A program made the translations under genes and the position numbers. Below the pieces are notes generated by a model that searched no databases, was not told the origin of the DNA, and saw nothing but the letters and a program-made list of their open reading frames with translations. A stretch of 64,000 nucleotides of DNA from Lacisediminihabitans changchengi (GTDB lineage Bacteria > Actinomycetota > Actinomycetes > Actinomycetales > Microbacteriaceae), in assembly GCF_016634425.1 (NCBI RefSeq), contig NZ_JAEPES010000004.1, positions 36,915-100,914 of the forward strand, in the 5' to 3' direction. Shown in pieces: positions 1-9,990 of this stretch (its first letter is position 1; the number at the start of each line of letters is the position of its first letter).

Positions 1-54
1 GGAGGTCGGCACAGTTGCCGACATCGCACCACGGCATCCGATAGGCGTTTCACC

Positions 55-1335
55 ATGAGCGGTTCACTCAACATCACCTCGGCCACGGTCGACCCGGCAC
101 TGCTCGATCTGCCCTGGAACCTGCCGCTCGACGTGTGGCCGGAGAGCGTCATCGCCTCGCTGCCCAAGGGCATCTCGCGCCACCTCGTGCGATTCGTGCA
201 CCTGAGCGGCTATGTGATCGCGATCAAGGAGACCTCGGCCGAACTCGCCCGCCGCGAATACGACATGCTGCGCACCCTGCAGAAGCTCGACGTTCCCTGC
301 GTGGAGCCGGTTGCCGTGATCACCAACCGCACCACCGACGACGGCGAAGTCCTCAACGCGGTGCTCGTCACCCGGCACCTCAAGTTCTCGCTCCCGTACC
401 GCGCGCTGTACTCGCAGACGCTGCGCCCCGATACCGCAACGCGTCTGGTCGACGCCCTGGCCGTGCTGCTCGTACGTCTGCACATCATCGGCTTCTTCTG
501 GGGTGACGTCTCACTGTCGAACACCCTGTTCCGCCGGGATGCCGGTGCGTTCGCGGCCTACCTGGTCGATGCGGAGACCGGTCAGCTCTACAACGGCCTC
601 TCCAACGGCCAGCGCGAGAACGACCTCGAGATCGCCCGGGTCAACATCGCCGGCGAACTGCTCGACCTCGCCGCGGGCGGTCGTCTCGACGAGGAGGCCG
701 ACCCGGTCGAGGTGAGCAACGGAATCGTCGCCGCCTACCGCAGTCTGTGGAAAGAGCTCACCGGCTCAGAATCGTTCTCCTCCTCCGAGCGCTGGCGCAT
801 CAACGAACGGGTCGAGCGCCTCAACAACCTCGGCTTCGATATCGAAGAGCTCGCGATCAGAACGGATGACGAGGGCAGTAAGGTGCGCATCCAGCCCAAG
901 GTGGTGGACGCCGGTCATCACCAGCGCCGCCTTCTCCGGCTGACCGGCCTCGACGCACAGGAGAACCAGGCCCGTCGATTGCTCAATGACCTCGACTCCT
1001 ACACGGCGACGTACAAGAAGAAGGGCGTCGACGAGGAGATGGCGGCCCACGACTGGCTGGCACGGGTGTTCGAGCCGGTCATCCGCGCTATTCCGCGCGA
1101 TCTGAAGGGTCGACTCGAGCCGGCAGAGATCTTCCACCAGCTGCTCGACCACCGCTGGTACCTGTCGCAGAACGAGAACCGGGATGTCCCGCTCGCCGAG
1201 GCAGTGACCTCCTACGTCGACTCGGTGCTACGCCACCGCCGCGACGAGGCGACGATAATCGATCCGCTCACCAGCGCGATCACGCTCCCGACCCAGGTCG
1301 TCGACGACGAGGGCGACTGGCGCTCGAAGGTCTAG
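55..1335 (+). CDS. DUF4032 domain protein (kinase-fold-like)
   Basis: This 426-residue soluble protein matches my memory of the actinobacterial DUF4032 family. The N-terminal half looks like a lipopolysaccharide-kinase/protein-kinase-like fold: a central 'IKE' lysine around residue 59 and an 'HIIGFFWGDVSLSNTLF' stretch around residues 143-159 that resembles a kinase catalytic loop (D153, N157). The C-terminal half is the DUF4032 part. No signal peptide or membrane segment is visible. The ATG at 55 has no clear ribosome binding site, and the 54 bases before it hold nothing I recognise. It stands alone, converging on rlmB. The substrate is unknown. Confidence 0.75.
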   Translation: MSGSLNITSATVDPALLDLPWNLPLDVWPESVIASLPKGISRHLVRFVHLSGYVIAIKETSAELARREYDMLRTLQKLDVPCVEPVAVITNRTTDDGEVLNAVLVTRHLKFSLPYRALYSQTLRPDTATRLVDALAVLLVRLHIIGFFWGDVSLSNTLFRRDAGAFAAYLVDAETGQLYNGLSNGQRENDLEIARVNIAGELLDLAAGGRLDEEADPVEVSNGIVAAYRSLWKELTGSESFSSSERWRINERVERLNNLGFDIEELAIRTDDEGSKVRIQPKVVDAGHHQRRLLRLTGLDAQENQARRLLNDLDSYTATYKKKGVDEEMAAHDWLARVFEPVIRAIPRDLKGRLEPAEIFHQLLDHRWYLSQNENRDVPLAEAVTSYVDSVLRHRRDEATIIDPLTSAITLPTQVVDDEGDWRSKV

Positions 1336-1347
1336 CCACCGCTTTGT

Positions 1348-1383
1348 GAGTAGCGCGCGACGAAGGAGCCCGCGTATCGAAAC
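1348..1383. repeat. Dispersed intergenic repeat R1, copy a
   Basis: The element begins GAGTAGCG and ends CGCGTATCGAAAC. A second copy with the same ends lies at 63894-63930. It sits between the convergent ends of the DUF4032 gene and rlmB. From memory, sequences of the type GTTGAGTAGCG...CGTATCGAAAC are common between genes in Microbacteriaceae. The role is unknown; it may act as a terminator or REP-like element. Confidence 0.6.
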
Positions 1384-1393
1384 GCGGGAACCG

Positions 1394-2419
1394 CTACTTC
1401 TTCGCGCGCTGCTTCGCGATCTCGTAGAGGGTGACGCTGGCGGCGATTCCGGCGTTGAGCGACTCGGTCGCCGCGCTGATCGGGATCGAGACGACAGCAT
1501 CACAGGTCTCGGTGACCAGACGCGAGAGGCCTTTGCCCTCACTACCGACGACGACGACGAGCGGCTCCTTGGCCCAGGTGAGGTCGGGCAGCGGGGTGTC
1601 CCCGTCCCCGGCCAGCCCGAGCACGAACACGCCGCGCTCCTTGAACGCCTTGAGCGTCTGGGTGAGGTTCGACGCCATGGCTACAGGGGTGCGGGCTGCT
1701 GCGCCGGCAGAAGTCTTCCAGGCGGCGGCGGTGAGACCGACCGAACGACGCTGCGGCACGATCACACCCTGGCCACCGAACGCGGCGACCGAACGGATGA
1801 TCGCCCCCAGGTTGCGCGGATCGGTGACGCCATCGAGCGCCACCAGCAGCGGCACCTTGCCCTGAGAGACGATCTTGTCGAGCAGGTCGGTCGGGTGCGC
1901 GTACTCGTACGGCGGCACCTTGAGCGCGACGCCCTGGTGCACGGAGTCGAAACCGCCGAGGCGGTCGAGCTCCGGGCGCATGACCTCGAGGATCGGCAGG
2001 CCGCGCTTGGTGGCGATCTGCATGATCTCCTTGACGCGGTCGTCGTACTCGATGCGGGTGGCGATGTAGAGCGCGGTCACCGGGATCTTGGCGCGGAGGG
2101 CCTCGAGAACGGAGTTGCGACCGGTGACGACCTCGAACTCATCCGTCTGCTTGGGACGCTGTGGGCGGGACTGCTGCTGGGGGCGTTGCGGCGCACCGGT
2201 GCTGCTGGACGGCCGGCGGGCGTTGCCGCCAGCGGCGACGAAGCGCTCCTTGGCTGCCTTTGCCTTGCCTGCGGGGTGGTACGGGCGGTCCTCCGCCTTC
2301 GGCGTGGGCTTCTTGCCCTCGAGCGCCTGGCGACCCTGGCCGCCCGATCCGACCTGCGGGCCCTTGCGGGCCTTGCGCACGGCTCCGGCTCGGGGCTTGT
2401 TCGCTCCACTGCTCTTCAT
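1394..2419 (-). CDS. rlmB: 23S rRNA (guanosine-2'-O)-methyltransferase RlmB, SpoU family
   Basis: This is a 341-residue SpoU/TrmH-type SAM methyltransferase that should methylate the ribose of the conserved P-loop guanosine of 23S rRNA. The first ~95 residues are a lysine/arginine/serine-rich, low-complexity extension typical of actinobacterial members. A substrate-binding domain follows (from '[13 protein letters not shown]'), then the knotted SPOUT domain with '[20 protein letters not shown]', '[13 protein letters not shown]' and '[22 protein letters not shown]'. The ATG overlaps the cysS stop by one base (TAATG), so it is the distal gene of a carD-ispDF-cysS-rlmB run. The same order occurs in mycobacteria. 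Confidence 0.93.
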   Translation of the reverse strand: MKSSGANKPRAGAVRKARKGPQVGSGGQGRQALEGKKPTPKAEDRPYHPAGKAKAAKERFVAAGGNARRPSSSTGAPQRPQQQSRPQRPKQTDEFEVVTGRNSVLEALRAKIPVTALYIATRIEYDDRVKEIMQIATKRGLPILEVMRPELDRLGGFDSVHQGVALKVPPYEYAHPTDLLDKIVSQGKVPLLVALDGVTDPRNLGAIIRSVAAFGGQGVIVPQRRSVGLTAAAWKTSAGAAARTPVAMASNLTQTLKAFKERGVFVLGLAGDGDTPLPDLTWAKEPLVVVVGSEGKGLSRLVTETCDAVVSIPISAATESLNAGIAASVTLYEIAKQRAKK

Positions 2420-3861
2420 TAGTCAAGACTCCAATGTGACCCCGTCGGGGTGTCTTCGATCTGGATGCCGGCTGCGGCAAGTTCATCGCGAATGCGATCG
2501 GCGGAGGAGAAATCCCGCGCCTTGCGTGCCGTATCCCTGTCTTCGATCAACTTCTCGACGAGAGTCGCGAGCGCTACGCTCGCCGGATCATTCGCGGCAG
2601 TCTGCCAGTCTAGGGCCAAAGGATTGATCCCCAGCACCTCGGTCATCGCGATGACCGCGCCCTGGATGCTGGCGGCCTCCCCCAGATCTTCGTCATCGAG
2701 TGCCGCGTTGCCGGCCCTCACCGTCTCATGCAGCACGGCGATGGCTTGCGGAATCGCGAGGTCGTCGTCCATCGCCTCGGCGAACTCCTCGGGAACGCGT
2801 TGCACCGATCCGCTCTCGAACCGCGTGCCTTCGAGACGCCGACGCGCACGGTCGAGGAAGACCTCGATGCGGTCGAGAGCCGCCTCCGCCTCGATCAGGG
2901 CACCGTCGTGGTAATCGATCGTCGAGCGGTAGTGAGCGGAGCCGAGGTAGTAGCGCACGACCAGCGGCCTGGCCTTCTCGAGAAACTCCGCGGCGAACAG
3001 GGAGTTACCCAGCGACTTCGACATCTTCTGACCGTTGACGTTGACCAGCCCGTTGTGCACCCAGTGATTGGCGAACCCGTAGCCAGCCGCCGTCGACTGG
3101 GCAAGCTCGTTCTCGTGGTGCGGAAAGCGCAGGTCGAGACCGCCACCGTGGATGTCGAAGTGCGTGCCGAGGTAGCGCGCCGACATGGCCGAGCACTCGA
3201 TGTGCCAGCCTGGGCGCCCCGGGCCCCACGGCGAGGGGAACGACGCCGAGTCCGGCTCTTCGGGCTTGTAGCCCTTCCACAGGGCGAAGTCGCGGGCGTC
3301 CCGCTTGCCGCGAGTCTCGACATCCGCCGACGCCGCCATGTCTGCCGGGTTCTGGTGGGTGAGCTCGCCGTAGGCGGGCCACGACGCGACGTCGAAGTAG
3401 ACGTCGCCACTGTTCTTGCCATCGGCACCGGCATCGTCGGCGACGTAGGCGTGACCGCGCTCGATCAGACGCTCGATGATCTGCTGCATCTGGGGGATGC
3501 TGGCGGTCGCTCGCGGCTCGTAGGTCGGCGGCAGGATTCCGATTCGGGCGTACGCGCTAGAGAACTCCAGCTCGAATCGGTACGCGAGGGCCCACCACTG
3601 CTCGCCGCTGTCTGTCGTCGGCGAGGCGTTCGCGAGGATCTTGTCGTCGATGTCGGTGACGTTGCGAACCAGGGTCACATTCAGCCCGCGGTAGGTGAGC
3701 CAGCGACGCCACTGGTCGTAGACCAGGGCCGAGCGCAGGTGGCCGATGTGCGGAGAGGACTGCACCGTCGGCCCGCAGACGTAGATGCCGACGTGGCCCT
3801 CCACGATCGGCACGAGGTCGGCCAGGGCGGCGGTCTTGGTGTCGTAGAGGCGCACAGTCAC
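2419..3861 (-). CDS. cysS: Cysteine--tRNA ligase
   Basis: This 480-residue class I aminoacyl-tRNA synthetase charges tRNA-Cys. C29 in 'YVCGPT' is the first zinc ligand, followed by the HIGH motif at residues 38-41. Further zinc-site residues lie in 'WHIECSAM' and 'HHENELAQS', and '[11 protein letters not shown]' (around residue 275) is the KMSKS loop. Length is normal for CysRS. The start is GTG (ACCGTGACTGTG). It lies 57 bases downstream of ispDF and runs directly into rlmB. Confidence 0.97.
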   Translation of the reverse strand: MTVRLYDTKTAALADLVPIVEGHVGIYVCGPTVQSSPHIGHLRSALVYDQWRRWLTYRGLNVTLVRNVTDIDDKILANASPTTDSGEQWWALAYRFELEFSSAYARIGILPPTYEPRATASIPQMQQIIERLIERGHAYVADDAGADGKNSGDVYFDVASWPAYGELTHQNPADMAASADVETRGKRDARDFALWKGYKPEEPDSASFPSPWGPGRPGWHIECSAMSARYLGTHFDIHGGGLDLRFPHHENELAQSTAAGYGFANHWVHNGLVNVNGQKMSKSLGNSLFAAEFLEKARPLVVRYYLGSAHYRSTIDYHDGALIEAEAALDRIEVFLDRARRRLEGTRFESGSVQRVPEEFAEAMDDDLAIPQAIAVLHETVRAGNAALDDEDLGEAASIQGAVIAMTEVLGINPLALDWQTAANDPASVALATLVEKLIEDRDTARKARDFSSADRIRDELAAAGIQIEDTPTGSHWSLD

Positions 3862-3918
3862 GGTGCCCAGCTTAACGATCCTGAAGAGGCGTTACCGGGT
3901 CCGGCCTCACCCACCGAA

Positions 3919-5151
3919 TCAGGGCACCCGCTGAACGAGCGCCGTCGCGATCACCGCGATGCCCTCGCCGCGCCCGGTAAACCCGAGAAAGTCGGATGTC
4001 GTCGCCGAGATGCTCACCGGCGCTGCGACGAGAGTGCTCAGCCGGGCTTCGATCTCGGCGCGTCGCGGCCCGATGCGCGGCGAATTGCCGACGACCTGCA
4101 CCGACACGTTCTGCGTCTGGTAGCCGGCATCCGCCAGCATGGCCACTGTCGAGGTGAGGAAGACATCGCCGTGCGCGTTGGCGAAGCGCGGGTCGGCCGT
4201 GCCGAAGCGCGACCCGATGTCGCCGAGCCCCGCCGCAGACAGCAGCGCGTCGCAGACCGCGTGCGCGACCACGTCGCCGTCGCTGTGCCCAGACAGACCG
4301 CGTTCGCCCGGCCAGTAGACACCGCCGAGCCAGAGCGGGCTCGCGTCGTCGAAGGCGTGGACATCGATGCCGAGGCCGCTGCGCAGATCGCCAACCGAGG
4401 TGGAGGTCACGGTCGGCGCGGCGAGCACCTCGGCCCGGCGGAGGTCCCACGGGGTCGTGATCTTGAACGCGTCGGCATCGCCGATCACGAGGGTCACCGG
4501 GTGGTTCGCCGCCGCGAACACGGCGGCGTCATCGGTGAAGTCTTCGGTGGCCGCTGCGTAGGCGGCGACGAGGTCGGCGGCCGGAAAACCCTGCGGTGTC
4601 TGCACCGCCGCGAGTTGCGACCTGTCCACGGTTTCGGCGACCAGCGTCTGGCCGTCTGGGGCGGCATCCGTGCGTTTGATGGTGTCTGTCACCGGAAGCC
4701 CGGGAACCACGCCCGCATCACTCGAGCGCACCGCGGCGATCACCCGTTCGAACTGTTCGGTCGGGGTGAACGCCCGGGCGGCGTCGTGCACGAGCACGAT
4801 CTGTACGCTCGTCGCGAGCGCGGCGAGCCCCGCCGCGACCGACTCCTGCCGAGTGCTGCCGCCCGCGACGACCGTGACATAGGCGGAGGCCACGCCAGCA
4901 ACCCCGCGCGCGATCTGCCGGGCACGGGTCACCAGCTCCGCCGGCGCCACCACGATCACCTGGGCGGGCTCGCTGAGGCCGAACACCGCCTGCAGGCTGT
5001 GGGCCAGGATGCTGCGTCCCGCCACTTCGACGAACGCCTTGGGTGACGACTGCGCAAGTCTCGTCCCGCTGCCAGCCGCCACCACGATGATGGCGACGCT
5101 CGGCGAGTCGGGAACGTCGCCGACGCCGCCCTCAGGAGGCAAGGATCTCAT
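3919..5151 (-). CDS. ispDF: Bifunctional IspD/IspF, MEP isoprenoid pathway
   Basis: This is a fusion of two enzymes of the methylerythritol phosphate pathway. The N-terminal ~225 residues are IspD (4-diphosphocytidyl-2-C-methylerythritol synthase), with '[17 protein letters not shown]' for CTP binding and '[10 protein letters not shown]'. The C-terminal ~160 residues are IspF (cyclodiphosphate synthase), with '[11 protein letters not shown]' and '[20 protein letters not shown]' for metal binding. I chose the ATG at 5151, which overlaps the end of carD by 20 bases. An upstream in-frame ATG would lie deep inside carD. In mycobacteria IspD and IspF are separate adjacent genes; here they are fused. 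Confidence 0.95.
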   Translation of the reverse strand: MRSLPPEGGVGDVPDSPSVAIIVVAAGSGTRLAQSSPKAFVEVAGRSILAHSLQAVFGLSEPAQVIVVAPAELVTRARQIARGVAGVASAYVTVVAGGSTRQESVAAGLAALATSVQIVLVHDAARAFTPTEQFERVIAAVRSSDAGVVPGLPVTDTIKRTDAAPDGQTLVAETVDRSQLAAVQTPQGFPAADLVAAYAAATEDFTDDAAVFAAANHPVTLVIGDADAFKITTPWDLRRAEVLAAPTVTSTSVGDLRSGLGIDVHAFDDASPLWLGGVYWPGERGLSGHSDGDVVAHAVCDALLSAAGLGDIGSRFGTADPRFANAHGDVFLTSTVAMLADAGYQTQNVSVQVVGNSPRIGPRRAEIEARLSTLVAAPVSISATTSDFLGFTGRGEGIAVIATALVQRVP

Positions 5152-5629
5152 CGAGAACGCTTGACGCCTTCTCTTCGTCGGTCTTCTCGGCCAGGGCAAG
5201 TTCAGAGATCAGGATTTGCCGCGCCGAGGCGAGCATGCGCTTCTCCCCCGCAGACACTCCCTTGTCGTGGTCGCGGCGCCACAGGTCGCGCACGACCTCC
5301 GCCACCTTGATCACGTCACCCGAGGCGAGCTTCTCGCCATTGGCTTTGTAGCGGCGCGACCAGTTCGACGGCTCCTCGGTGAAGGGGGTGCGCAGCACGT
5401 CGAAGACCCGTTCGACTCCACCGTGGTCGATCACGTCGCGCACGCCGACCAGATCGACGTTCTCGGCAGGCACCTCGATGATGAGCTCACCCGACGACGA
5501 CTCGTTCTGGCTGATGCGCAGCTTGAGGTAGAGCTTCTCTTCGCCCTTGATCGTGCGATTCTTCACCTCGACGATGGTTGCCGCACCATGACGGGGATAC
5601 ACGACGGTTTCGCCGACTTCGAAAAGCAT
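5132..5629 (-). CDS. carD: CarD/CdnL-type RNA polymerase-binding regulator
   Basis: This 165-residue protein binds the RNA polymerase beta subunit and stabilises open complexes, mainly at rRNA and housekeeping promoters. The N-terminal Tudor-like RNAP-interaction domain begins '[19 protein letters not shown]'. The C-terminal helical DNA-binding part contains '[17 protein letters not shown]', including the tryptophan used at the upstream fork of the bubble in characterised CarD. A GGAG ribosome binding site lies 6 bases before the ATG. On this strand a TAAAAT element at 5657-5662 is a plausible -10. It is the first gene of the run continuing through rlmB and is divergent from the lpqE-like gene. 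Confidence 0.95.
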   Translation of the reverse strand: MLFEVGETVVYPRHGAATIVEVKNRTIKGEEKLYLKLRISQNESSSGELIIEVPAENVDLVGVRDVIDHGGVERVFDVLRTPFTEEPSNWSRRYKANGEKLASGDVIKVAEVVRDLWRRDHDKGVSAGEKRMLASARQILISELALAEKTDEEKASSVLDEILAS

Positions 5630-5790
5630 GGGATTGCTCCGTTCGCAAGAGCACCGATTTTATCACAGGGGCCCCGCGCGGGCCGGGCCGCGGAACGATC
5701 GGCGCCATCTCGGTAGGCTAAACTCCAAGCAGGTTTCCCGCGTGTATATCCGCGGAATCGAGGCCTTCGTACCGCGTTCTGGAGGGTTCT

Positions 5791-6348
5791 GTGAGAACAC
5801 GTATTGCCGCATCCGTCGCCCTGGCGGCAGCGCTCGCCTTGGGTGTGAGCGGATGCACGTTCATCTCGCCGCAGTCGACCCTCAAGGCCTACGACCCGAG
5901 CGATGGTGTCGATGCCACCGTCGCCAACCTCGATGTACGCAACGCCCTCCTGCTGAGCAACAACGGCCAGGAGGCCAGCTTCGTCGTCAGCTTCATCAAC
6001 AACGGCGACACGCCGATCGACTTCACCGTGCAGTACACGGGTACAGGCGGCAAGGTGACCTCCCACTTCACCGTTGACGGCAACGCGGTGAAGAGCTTCG
6101 GTGACACCGAAGAGAAGCAGCTGGTGCTGCAGGGCATCAACACCAAGGCCGGCGCACTGTTCCCGGTCTTCGTCACCTACGGTTCGCACACCGGCAAGCA
6201 GCTGCTCGTCCCCGTACTCGGCACCTCGTGGTCGCAGTACAAGGATCTCGCGCCGACCAAGTCGCCGACGCCCAAGCCGCGGCCCACGAACATCCCGGGC
6301 CTTACCGAGAGCCCGATGCCGACCGCGAGCAGCGCCCCCAGCAACTAG
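5791..6348 (+). CDS. LpqE-like lipoprotein
   Basis: This 185-residue secreted lipoprotein has a signal peptide with the lipobox 'GVSGC' (Cys22), then an Ig/PCuAC-like beta domain ('NLDVRNALLLSNNGQEASFVVSFINNGDTP'), and ends in a Pro/Ser/Thr-rich tail. The start is GTG with GGAGGG eight bases upstream. Its position, divergent from carD and followed by ispDF, cysS and rlmB on the other strand, is that of LpqE in mycobacteria, which supports orthology. The function of LpqE is not established. It ends just before a strong hairpin shared with regX3. Confidence 0.75.
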   Translation: MRTRIAASVALAAALALGVSGCTFISPQSTLKAYDPSDGVDATVANLDVRNALLLSNNGQEASFVVSFINNGDTPIDFTVQYTGTGGKVTSHFTVDGNAVKSFGDTEEKQLVLQGINTKAGALFPVFVTYGSHTGKQLLVPVLGTSWSQYKDLAPTKSPTPKPRPTNIPGLTESPMPTASSAPSN

Positions 6349-6378
6349 CGCCGGTACGCAGAACTTCTGCGTCTCCAC

Positions 6379-6416
6379 GTAACAAATGCACCCGGGCGAC
6401 CGGGTGCATTTGTTAC
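6379..6416. terminator. Bidirectional hairpin between lpqE-like gene and regX3
   Basis: Perfect 17-bp inverted repeat (6379-6395 and 6400-6416) closed by a GCGA tetraloop. It lies between two convergent genes. There is no long T tract, as is common for actinobacterial terminators. Confidence 0.85.
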
Positions 6417-6491
6417 GTTCGGGCGCATTTCTTCGCGCGTCGTTCGCCCGGCGCCAACCGAACGGGGCCAGGCGAACAACGCAGCGCCGGC

Positions 6492-7172
6492 CTAAGCCTC
6501 GAAGCGGTAGCCCAGGCCGCGCACGGTGACCAGCATCGTCGGGTCTGACGGGGTCTCCTCGATCTTCGAGCGGATGCGCTTGATGTGCACGTCGAGCGTC
6601 TTGGTGTCACCGAAATAGTCGGCGCCCCAGACCCGGTCGATCAGCTGGCCACGGGTGAGTACGCGACCCGAGTTGCGCAGCAGCAGCTCGAGCAGCTCGA
6701 ACTCCTTGAGCGGCATAGCCGTCTCGGTGCCGCGGACGGCGACGGTGTGACGCTCGACGTCCATGCGCACGTCGCCGGCCTCGAGGATGGCGACCTCTTC
6801 TTCCTCGTCCTCGACGCGGCGGCGCAGTACGGCGCGGATGCGGGCCAGCAGCTCGCGCGTCGAGTATGGCTTGGTCACGTAGTCATCGGCGCCGAGTTCC
6901 AGGCCGACCACCACATCCACTTCACTGTCTTTGGCCGTGAGCATGATGATCGGCACCTGCGAGCGGGTGCGGATGTCGCGGCAGACCTCGGTGCCCGAGA
7001 TGCCGGGGAGCATGAGGTCGAGCAGGATGAGGTCGCTCCCGTTGCGATCGAACTCGGCGATGGCGCTCGGGCCGTCGGGGGCGATCGTGGTTTCGTAGCC
7101 CTCTCGCCCGAGCAGGAAGGCGAGCGGCTCGCTCAGCGAGGACTCGTCTTCGACGATGAGAATGCGGGTCAT
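6492..7172 (-). CDS. regX3: Phosphate response regulator RegX3 (OmpR/PhoB class)
   Basis: This 226-residue two-component regulator has a receiver domain at residues 1-120, with acidic pocket 'VEDE', phosphoacceptor Asp in 'LILLDLMLPG' (around residue 52) and 'KPYSTREL' lysine. Its winged-helix DNA-binding domain covers residues 130-226 ('RVWGADYFGDTKTLDVHIKRIRSKIE', 'TVRGLGYRFEA'). It overlaps the senX3 stop (TGATG), so the two are translationally coupled. With SenX3 and PhoU next door it should control the phosphate regulon. Candidate binding repeats are present upstream of phoU/senX3, ppk and pstS in this window. Confidence 0.93.
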   Translation of the reverse strand: MTRILIVEDESSLSEPLAFLLGREGYETTIAPDGPSAIAEFDRNGSDLILLDLMLPGISGTEVCRDIRTRSQVPIIMLTAKDSEVDVVVGLELGADDYVTKPYSTRELLARIRAVLRRRVEDEEEEVAILEAGDVRMDVERHTVAVRGTETAMPLKEFELLELLLRNSGRVLTRGQLIDRVWGADYFGDTKTLDVHIKRIRSKIEETPSDPTMLVTVRGLGYRFEA

Positions 7173-8338
7173 CAGGCTTCCTTAAGTGTTGCGATGGCAG
7201 GGGGAGAGACGGGAGCGCGGGATGCTTCGGGCAGCCGGATCGTGAAGGTGGAACCGTTGCCGGGTTGTGACCACACCCGCACGTCGCCGCCGTGGTTTTG
7301 CGCCACGTGCTTGACGATGCTGAGCCCGAGGCCCGATCCGCCGGTGTGACGAGAGCGTGCCGGGTCGATGCGGTAGAACCGCTCGAAGACACGATCGCGA
7401 TCTTCTTCGGGGATGCCGATGCCCTGGTCGGTCACCGCGATCTCCACGATGCCGTCGGAGTTGTTCACCCCGATACCGATCCGCGAACCCTCGGGCGAGT
7501 ACTGGATGGCGTTGGCGACCAGATTGTGCAGCGCAACGGCCAGCAGTGACTCGTCGCCGTAGACCTCGGCATGCTTGTCGCCGCCGCGCGCGATCTCGAT
7601 GCGGTGCGATTCTGCAGCCACGCGATTCTGATCGACGGCGAGAGTGACCACGTGGTCGATCTCGACGACGTCCGGCTTGGACAGGGCGTCTGCGGCCTGC
7701 AGTCTGGAGAGCTCGATGATCTCCTGGGTGATCCGCGCCAGACGCTCGGACTCCTTGGTGAGACGCTGCGCGAAGCGACGCACCGTGTCGGGATCGTCGG
7801 AGGCCGCCTGCAGCGCCTCGGCGAGCAACCCGACCGCACCGATCGGGGTCTTCAGTTCGTGACTGATGTTGGCGACGAAGTCGCGCCGCACGTCGTCGAG
7901 ACGATACGACTCGGTGCGATCTTCGGCGAGCAGCAGGATGTACCGGGCGCCGAGTCGGGCGATCCGTACGAACAGGTGGATGTTCGCCTCGCCGAACGGA
8001 CCGCGGGCCAGCTCCAGCTCTTGCGTGGCCGCGTCGCCGGTTCGTCGAACCCGATCGACCAGCGCGACCAGCTCGGGATGCACGAGCGCCTGATTCCAGA
8101 CCAGCCCCAGCGAGAGGGCTCCCGGACTCGCCTTCACGACGTTGTTGCTCGGGTCGAGAACGACACCGGCGGACTCGAGCGCGTCGATCACCTGGTCGAC
8201 GCCGTCGGGAACGGCGGTGCTCGCGACATCCATCGCCCGCTGACCGCGTCGCATGGAGAGCAGCAAAATGAGAACGACCCCTGCGCCGACGATGAGGCCG
8301 AACGCCAAGGCGAGCGGCACCAGCCAGGCGGAGTCCAT
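7172..8338 (-). CDS. senX3: Phosphate-sensing histidine kinase SenX3
   Basis: This 388-residue kinase starts with one N-terminal transmembrane helix ('WLVPLALAFGLIVGAGVVLILLLSM'), then a PAS-like region, a HisKA domain with the phospho-acceptor His in 'ANISHELKTPIG', and a HATPase domain ('ALHNLVANAIQYSPEG', 'DQGIGIPEEDRDRVFERFYR', 'GGSGLGLSIVKHVAQ'). I chose the ATG at 8338. Longer starts would run through a repeat array at 8411-8443 that looks like its regulatory site. It probably acts with PhoU and the PstSCAB transporter, as in mycobacteria. Confidence 0.92.
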   Translation of the reverse strand: MDSAWLVPLALAFGLIVGAGVVLILLLSMRRGQRAMDVASTAVPDGVDQVIDALESAGVVLDPSNNVVKASPGALSLGLVWNQALVHPELVALVDRVRRTGDAATQELELARGPFGEANIHLFVRIARLGARYILLLAEDRTESYRLDDVRRDFVANISHELKTPIGAVGLLAEALQAASDDPDTVRRFAQRLTKESERLARITQEIIELSRLQAADALSKPDVVEIDHVVTLAVDQNRVAAESHRIEIARGGDKHAEVYGDESLLAVALHNLVANAIQYSPEGSRIGIGVNNSDGIVEIAVTDQGIGIPEEDRDRVFERFYRIDPARSRHTGGSGLGLSIVKHVAQNHGGDVRVWSQPGNGSTFTIRLPEASRAPVSPPAIATLKEA

Positions 8339-8410
8339 AGCCACTAGATTAGTTACATCTCCCGGCCGGTCTTCGCTGTCGAAGAGCCGCGGCCCGCTAC
8401 TTCGGGAGAT

Positions 8411-8443
8411 GTTCACGGGCACGGCATCCGTTGTTTACCTTCG
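8411..8443. promoter_or_regulatory. Candidate PHO box in senX3-phoU intergenic region
   Basis: GTTCACG at 8411 and GTTTACC at 8433 are 22 bases apart, exactly two 11-nt units, with a degenerate unit between. Direct 11-nt repeats of GTTCACC type are the known binding units of the PhoP/RegX3 class in actinobacteria. The position between two divergent Pho genes fits autoregulation. Confidence 0.5.
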
Positions 8444-8505
8444 CGGAGCAGTGTGGCTCATAACTATGCGGGTTTCCATGGCCCGCGGCGAAAGGGAACG
8501 ACAAC

Positions 8506-9165
8506 ATGCGCGAGGTTTTCCAGCAGGAACTGGCGGAGGTGCAGGAGCGCCTCGTCGAGATCGCCGGTCTGGTCGCCGTCGCGATCGAGAACGCCACGAA
8601 GGCCTTCAACGAGTCCAATGTCTCCCTCGCGGAGGTCGTCATCGACGAGGACGCGAAGATCGATGAGGCCGCCATCGCGCTCGACGAACTGGCCATCAAC
8701 ATCCTCGCCCGGCAGCAGCCGGTCGCCCGCGACCTGCGCATCGTCGTCAGCGCACTGCGCATCAGCGCCTCTCTCGAGCGGATGGGCGACATGGCCGAGC
8801 ACATCGCTCAGCTGGCCCGCTACCGCTTCCCCGACAAGGTCGTGCCGAAGTCGCTGCGTCCGACCTTCCTCGAGCTCGGTCGCCTCGACGTGCAGATCGC
8901 GAACAAGCTGACCGACCTGCTGCGCACCGAGGACGTGACCCTCGCCGAGGAGATCCGCAACGATGACGACCAGATCGACGCGCTGCACCTGAGCGTGTTC
9001 GACAAGGTGCTCAGCGAGACCTGGAAGGGCGCTGCGGTCGACACGGTCGACTCCACCCTGGCCTCGCGCTACCACGAGCGTTTCGCCGACCACGCGGTGT
9101 CGATCGCCAAGAAGGTGCAGTACCTCGGCACCGGCGAGTGGGTCGCCTCCGCCGTCATCGAGTAA
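8506..9165 (+). CDS. phoU: Phosphate signalling protein PhoU
   Basis: This 219-residue all-helical protein has two repeated three-helix PhoU domains. The metal-binding type motifs are seen in 'VVIDEDAKIDEAAIALDELAINILARQQPVARDLR' and, in the second half, 'IRNDDDQIDAL' followed by 'RYHERFADHAVSIAKKV'. PhoU is the negative adaptor between the Pst transporter and the sensor kinase. It is divergent from senX3/regX3, as in many actinobacteria. The pst operon lies about 10 kb downstream. It ends at a strong hairpin shared with gpmA. Confidence 0.95.
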   Translation: MREVFQQELAEVQERLVEIAGLVAVAIENATKAFNESNVSLAEVVIDEDAKIDEAAIALDELAINILARQQPVARDLRIVVSALRISASLERMGDMAEHIAQLARYRFPDKVVPKSLRPTFLELGRLDVQIANKLTDLLRTEDVTLAEEIRNDDDQIDALHLSVFDKVLSETWKGAAVDTVDSTLASRYHERFADHAVSIAKKVQYLGTGEWVASAVIE

Positions 9166-9180
9166 CTTCGGCGTTAATCG

Positions 9181-9210
9181 ACGAACGGGCACCCTCGGGT
9201 GCCCGTTCGT
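9181..9210. terminator. Bidirectional terminator between phoU and gpmA
   Basis: Thirteen-bp perfect stem (9181-9193 with 9198-9210) and a four-base CTCG loop between convergent genes. Confidence 0.85.
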
Positions 9211-9220
9211 GGTTAAGACG

Positions 9221-9964
9221 CTACTTCTTGCCCTGGTTCGCCACGGCAGCCGCGCCGGCAGCGGCGGCCTCGGGGTCGAGGTAGACGGCGGGCTCGACCG
9301 GGTAGAAGTCGTCGCCGAGCGTGTAGACCAGGGGAATTCCGGTCGGGATGTTCAGCTCGGCGATGTCGGCATCGGAGATGCCGTCGAGGTGCTTGACCAG
9401 CGCGCGCAGCGAGTTGCCGTGGGCGGTGACCAGCACCGTCTTGCCGGTGGCGAGATCGGGCTTGATGTCCGACTCCCAGTAGGGAAGCATCCGGTCGATG
9501 ACGAGTTTGAGAGATTCGGTGCGCGGCAGGTCGTCGCCGAGCCCGGCGTAGCGCACGTCGTTGGCCTGGGAGAACTCGCTGTCATCGCTGAGCGGGGGCG
9601 GCGGAACGTCGAACGAGCGGCGCCAGGTCATGAACTGCTCCTGGCCGTACTTTTCGAGTGTTTCGGCCTTGTCGAGGCCCTGCAGCGCACCGTAGTGACG
9701 TTCGTTGAGGCGCCAGCTGCGCTTCACGTCGATCCAGTCGCGGTCGGCGCCGGCCAGCGCGATGTCGGCGGTGTGGATCGCCCGCTTGAGTACCGAGGTG
9801 TACTGGATGTCGGGCAGGATGCCAGACTCCGCGAGCAACTCGCCGGCCCGCGTGGCCTCCGCACGCCCCTGATCACTCAGGTCGACGTCGACCCATCCGG
9901 TGAAGAGGTTCTTCTGGTTCCATTCGGAATTGCCATGGCGCAGCAGGATGAGCGTGTAAGTCAT
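9221..9964 (-). CDS. gpmA: 2,3-bisphosphoglycerate-dependent phosphoglycerate mutase
   Basis: This 247-residue glycolytic enzyme interconverts 3- and 2-phosphoglycerate. The catalytic histidine lies in '[10 protein letters not shown]' near residue 10, the second catalytic region is '[19 protein letters not shown]', and '[17 protein letters not shown]' carries the second active-site histidine. Length matches dPGM. It is transcribed divergently from the methyltransferase gene with only 26 bases between starts. Confidence 0.96.
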   Translation of the reverse strand: MTYTLILLRHGNSEWNQKNLFTGWVDVDLSDQGRAEATRAGELLAESGILPDIQYTSVLKRAIHTADIALAGADRDWIDVKRSWRLNERHYGALQGLDKAETLEKYGQEQFMTWRRSFDVPPPPLSDDSEFSQANDVRYAGLGDDLPRTESLKLVIDRMLPYWESDIKPDLATGKTVLVTAHGNSLRALVKHLDGISDADIAELNIPTGIPLVYTLGDDFYPVEPAVYLDPEAAAAGAAAVANQGKK

Positions 9965-9990
9965 GCTCCAAATCTAGTTGACTTAGACGC

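Noticed and set aside
2728..5046. 772-codon plus-strand open frame
   Set aside because: It is antisense to cysS and ispDF, with Arg/Val/Asp-rich composition typical of a high-GC shadow frame; the minus-strand genes are certain.
8338..8422. 28-residue N-terminal extension of SenX3
   Set aside because: It would put coding sequence over the PHO-box repeats, and SenX3 proteins start at the membrane helix.
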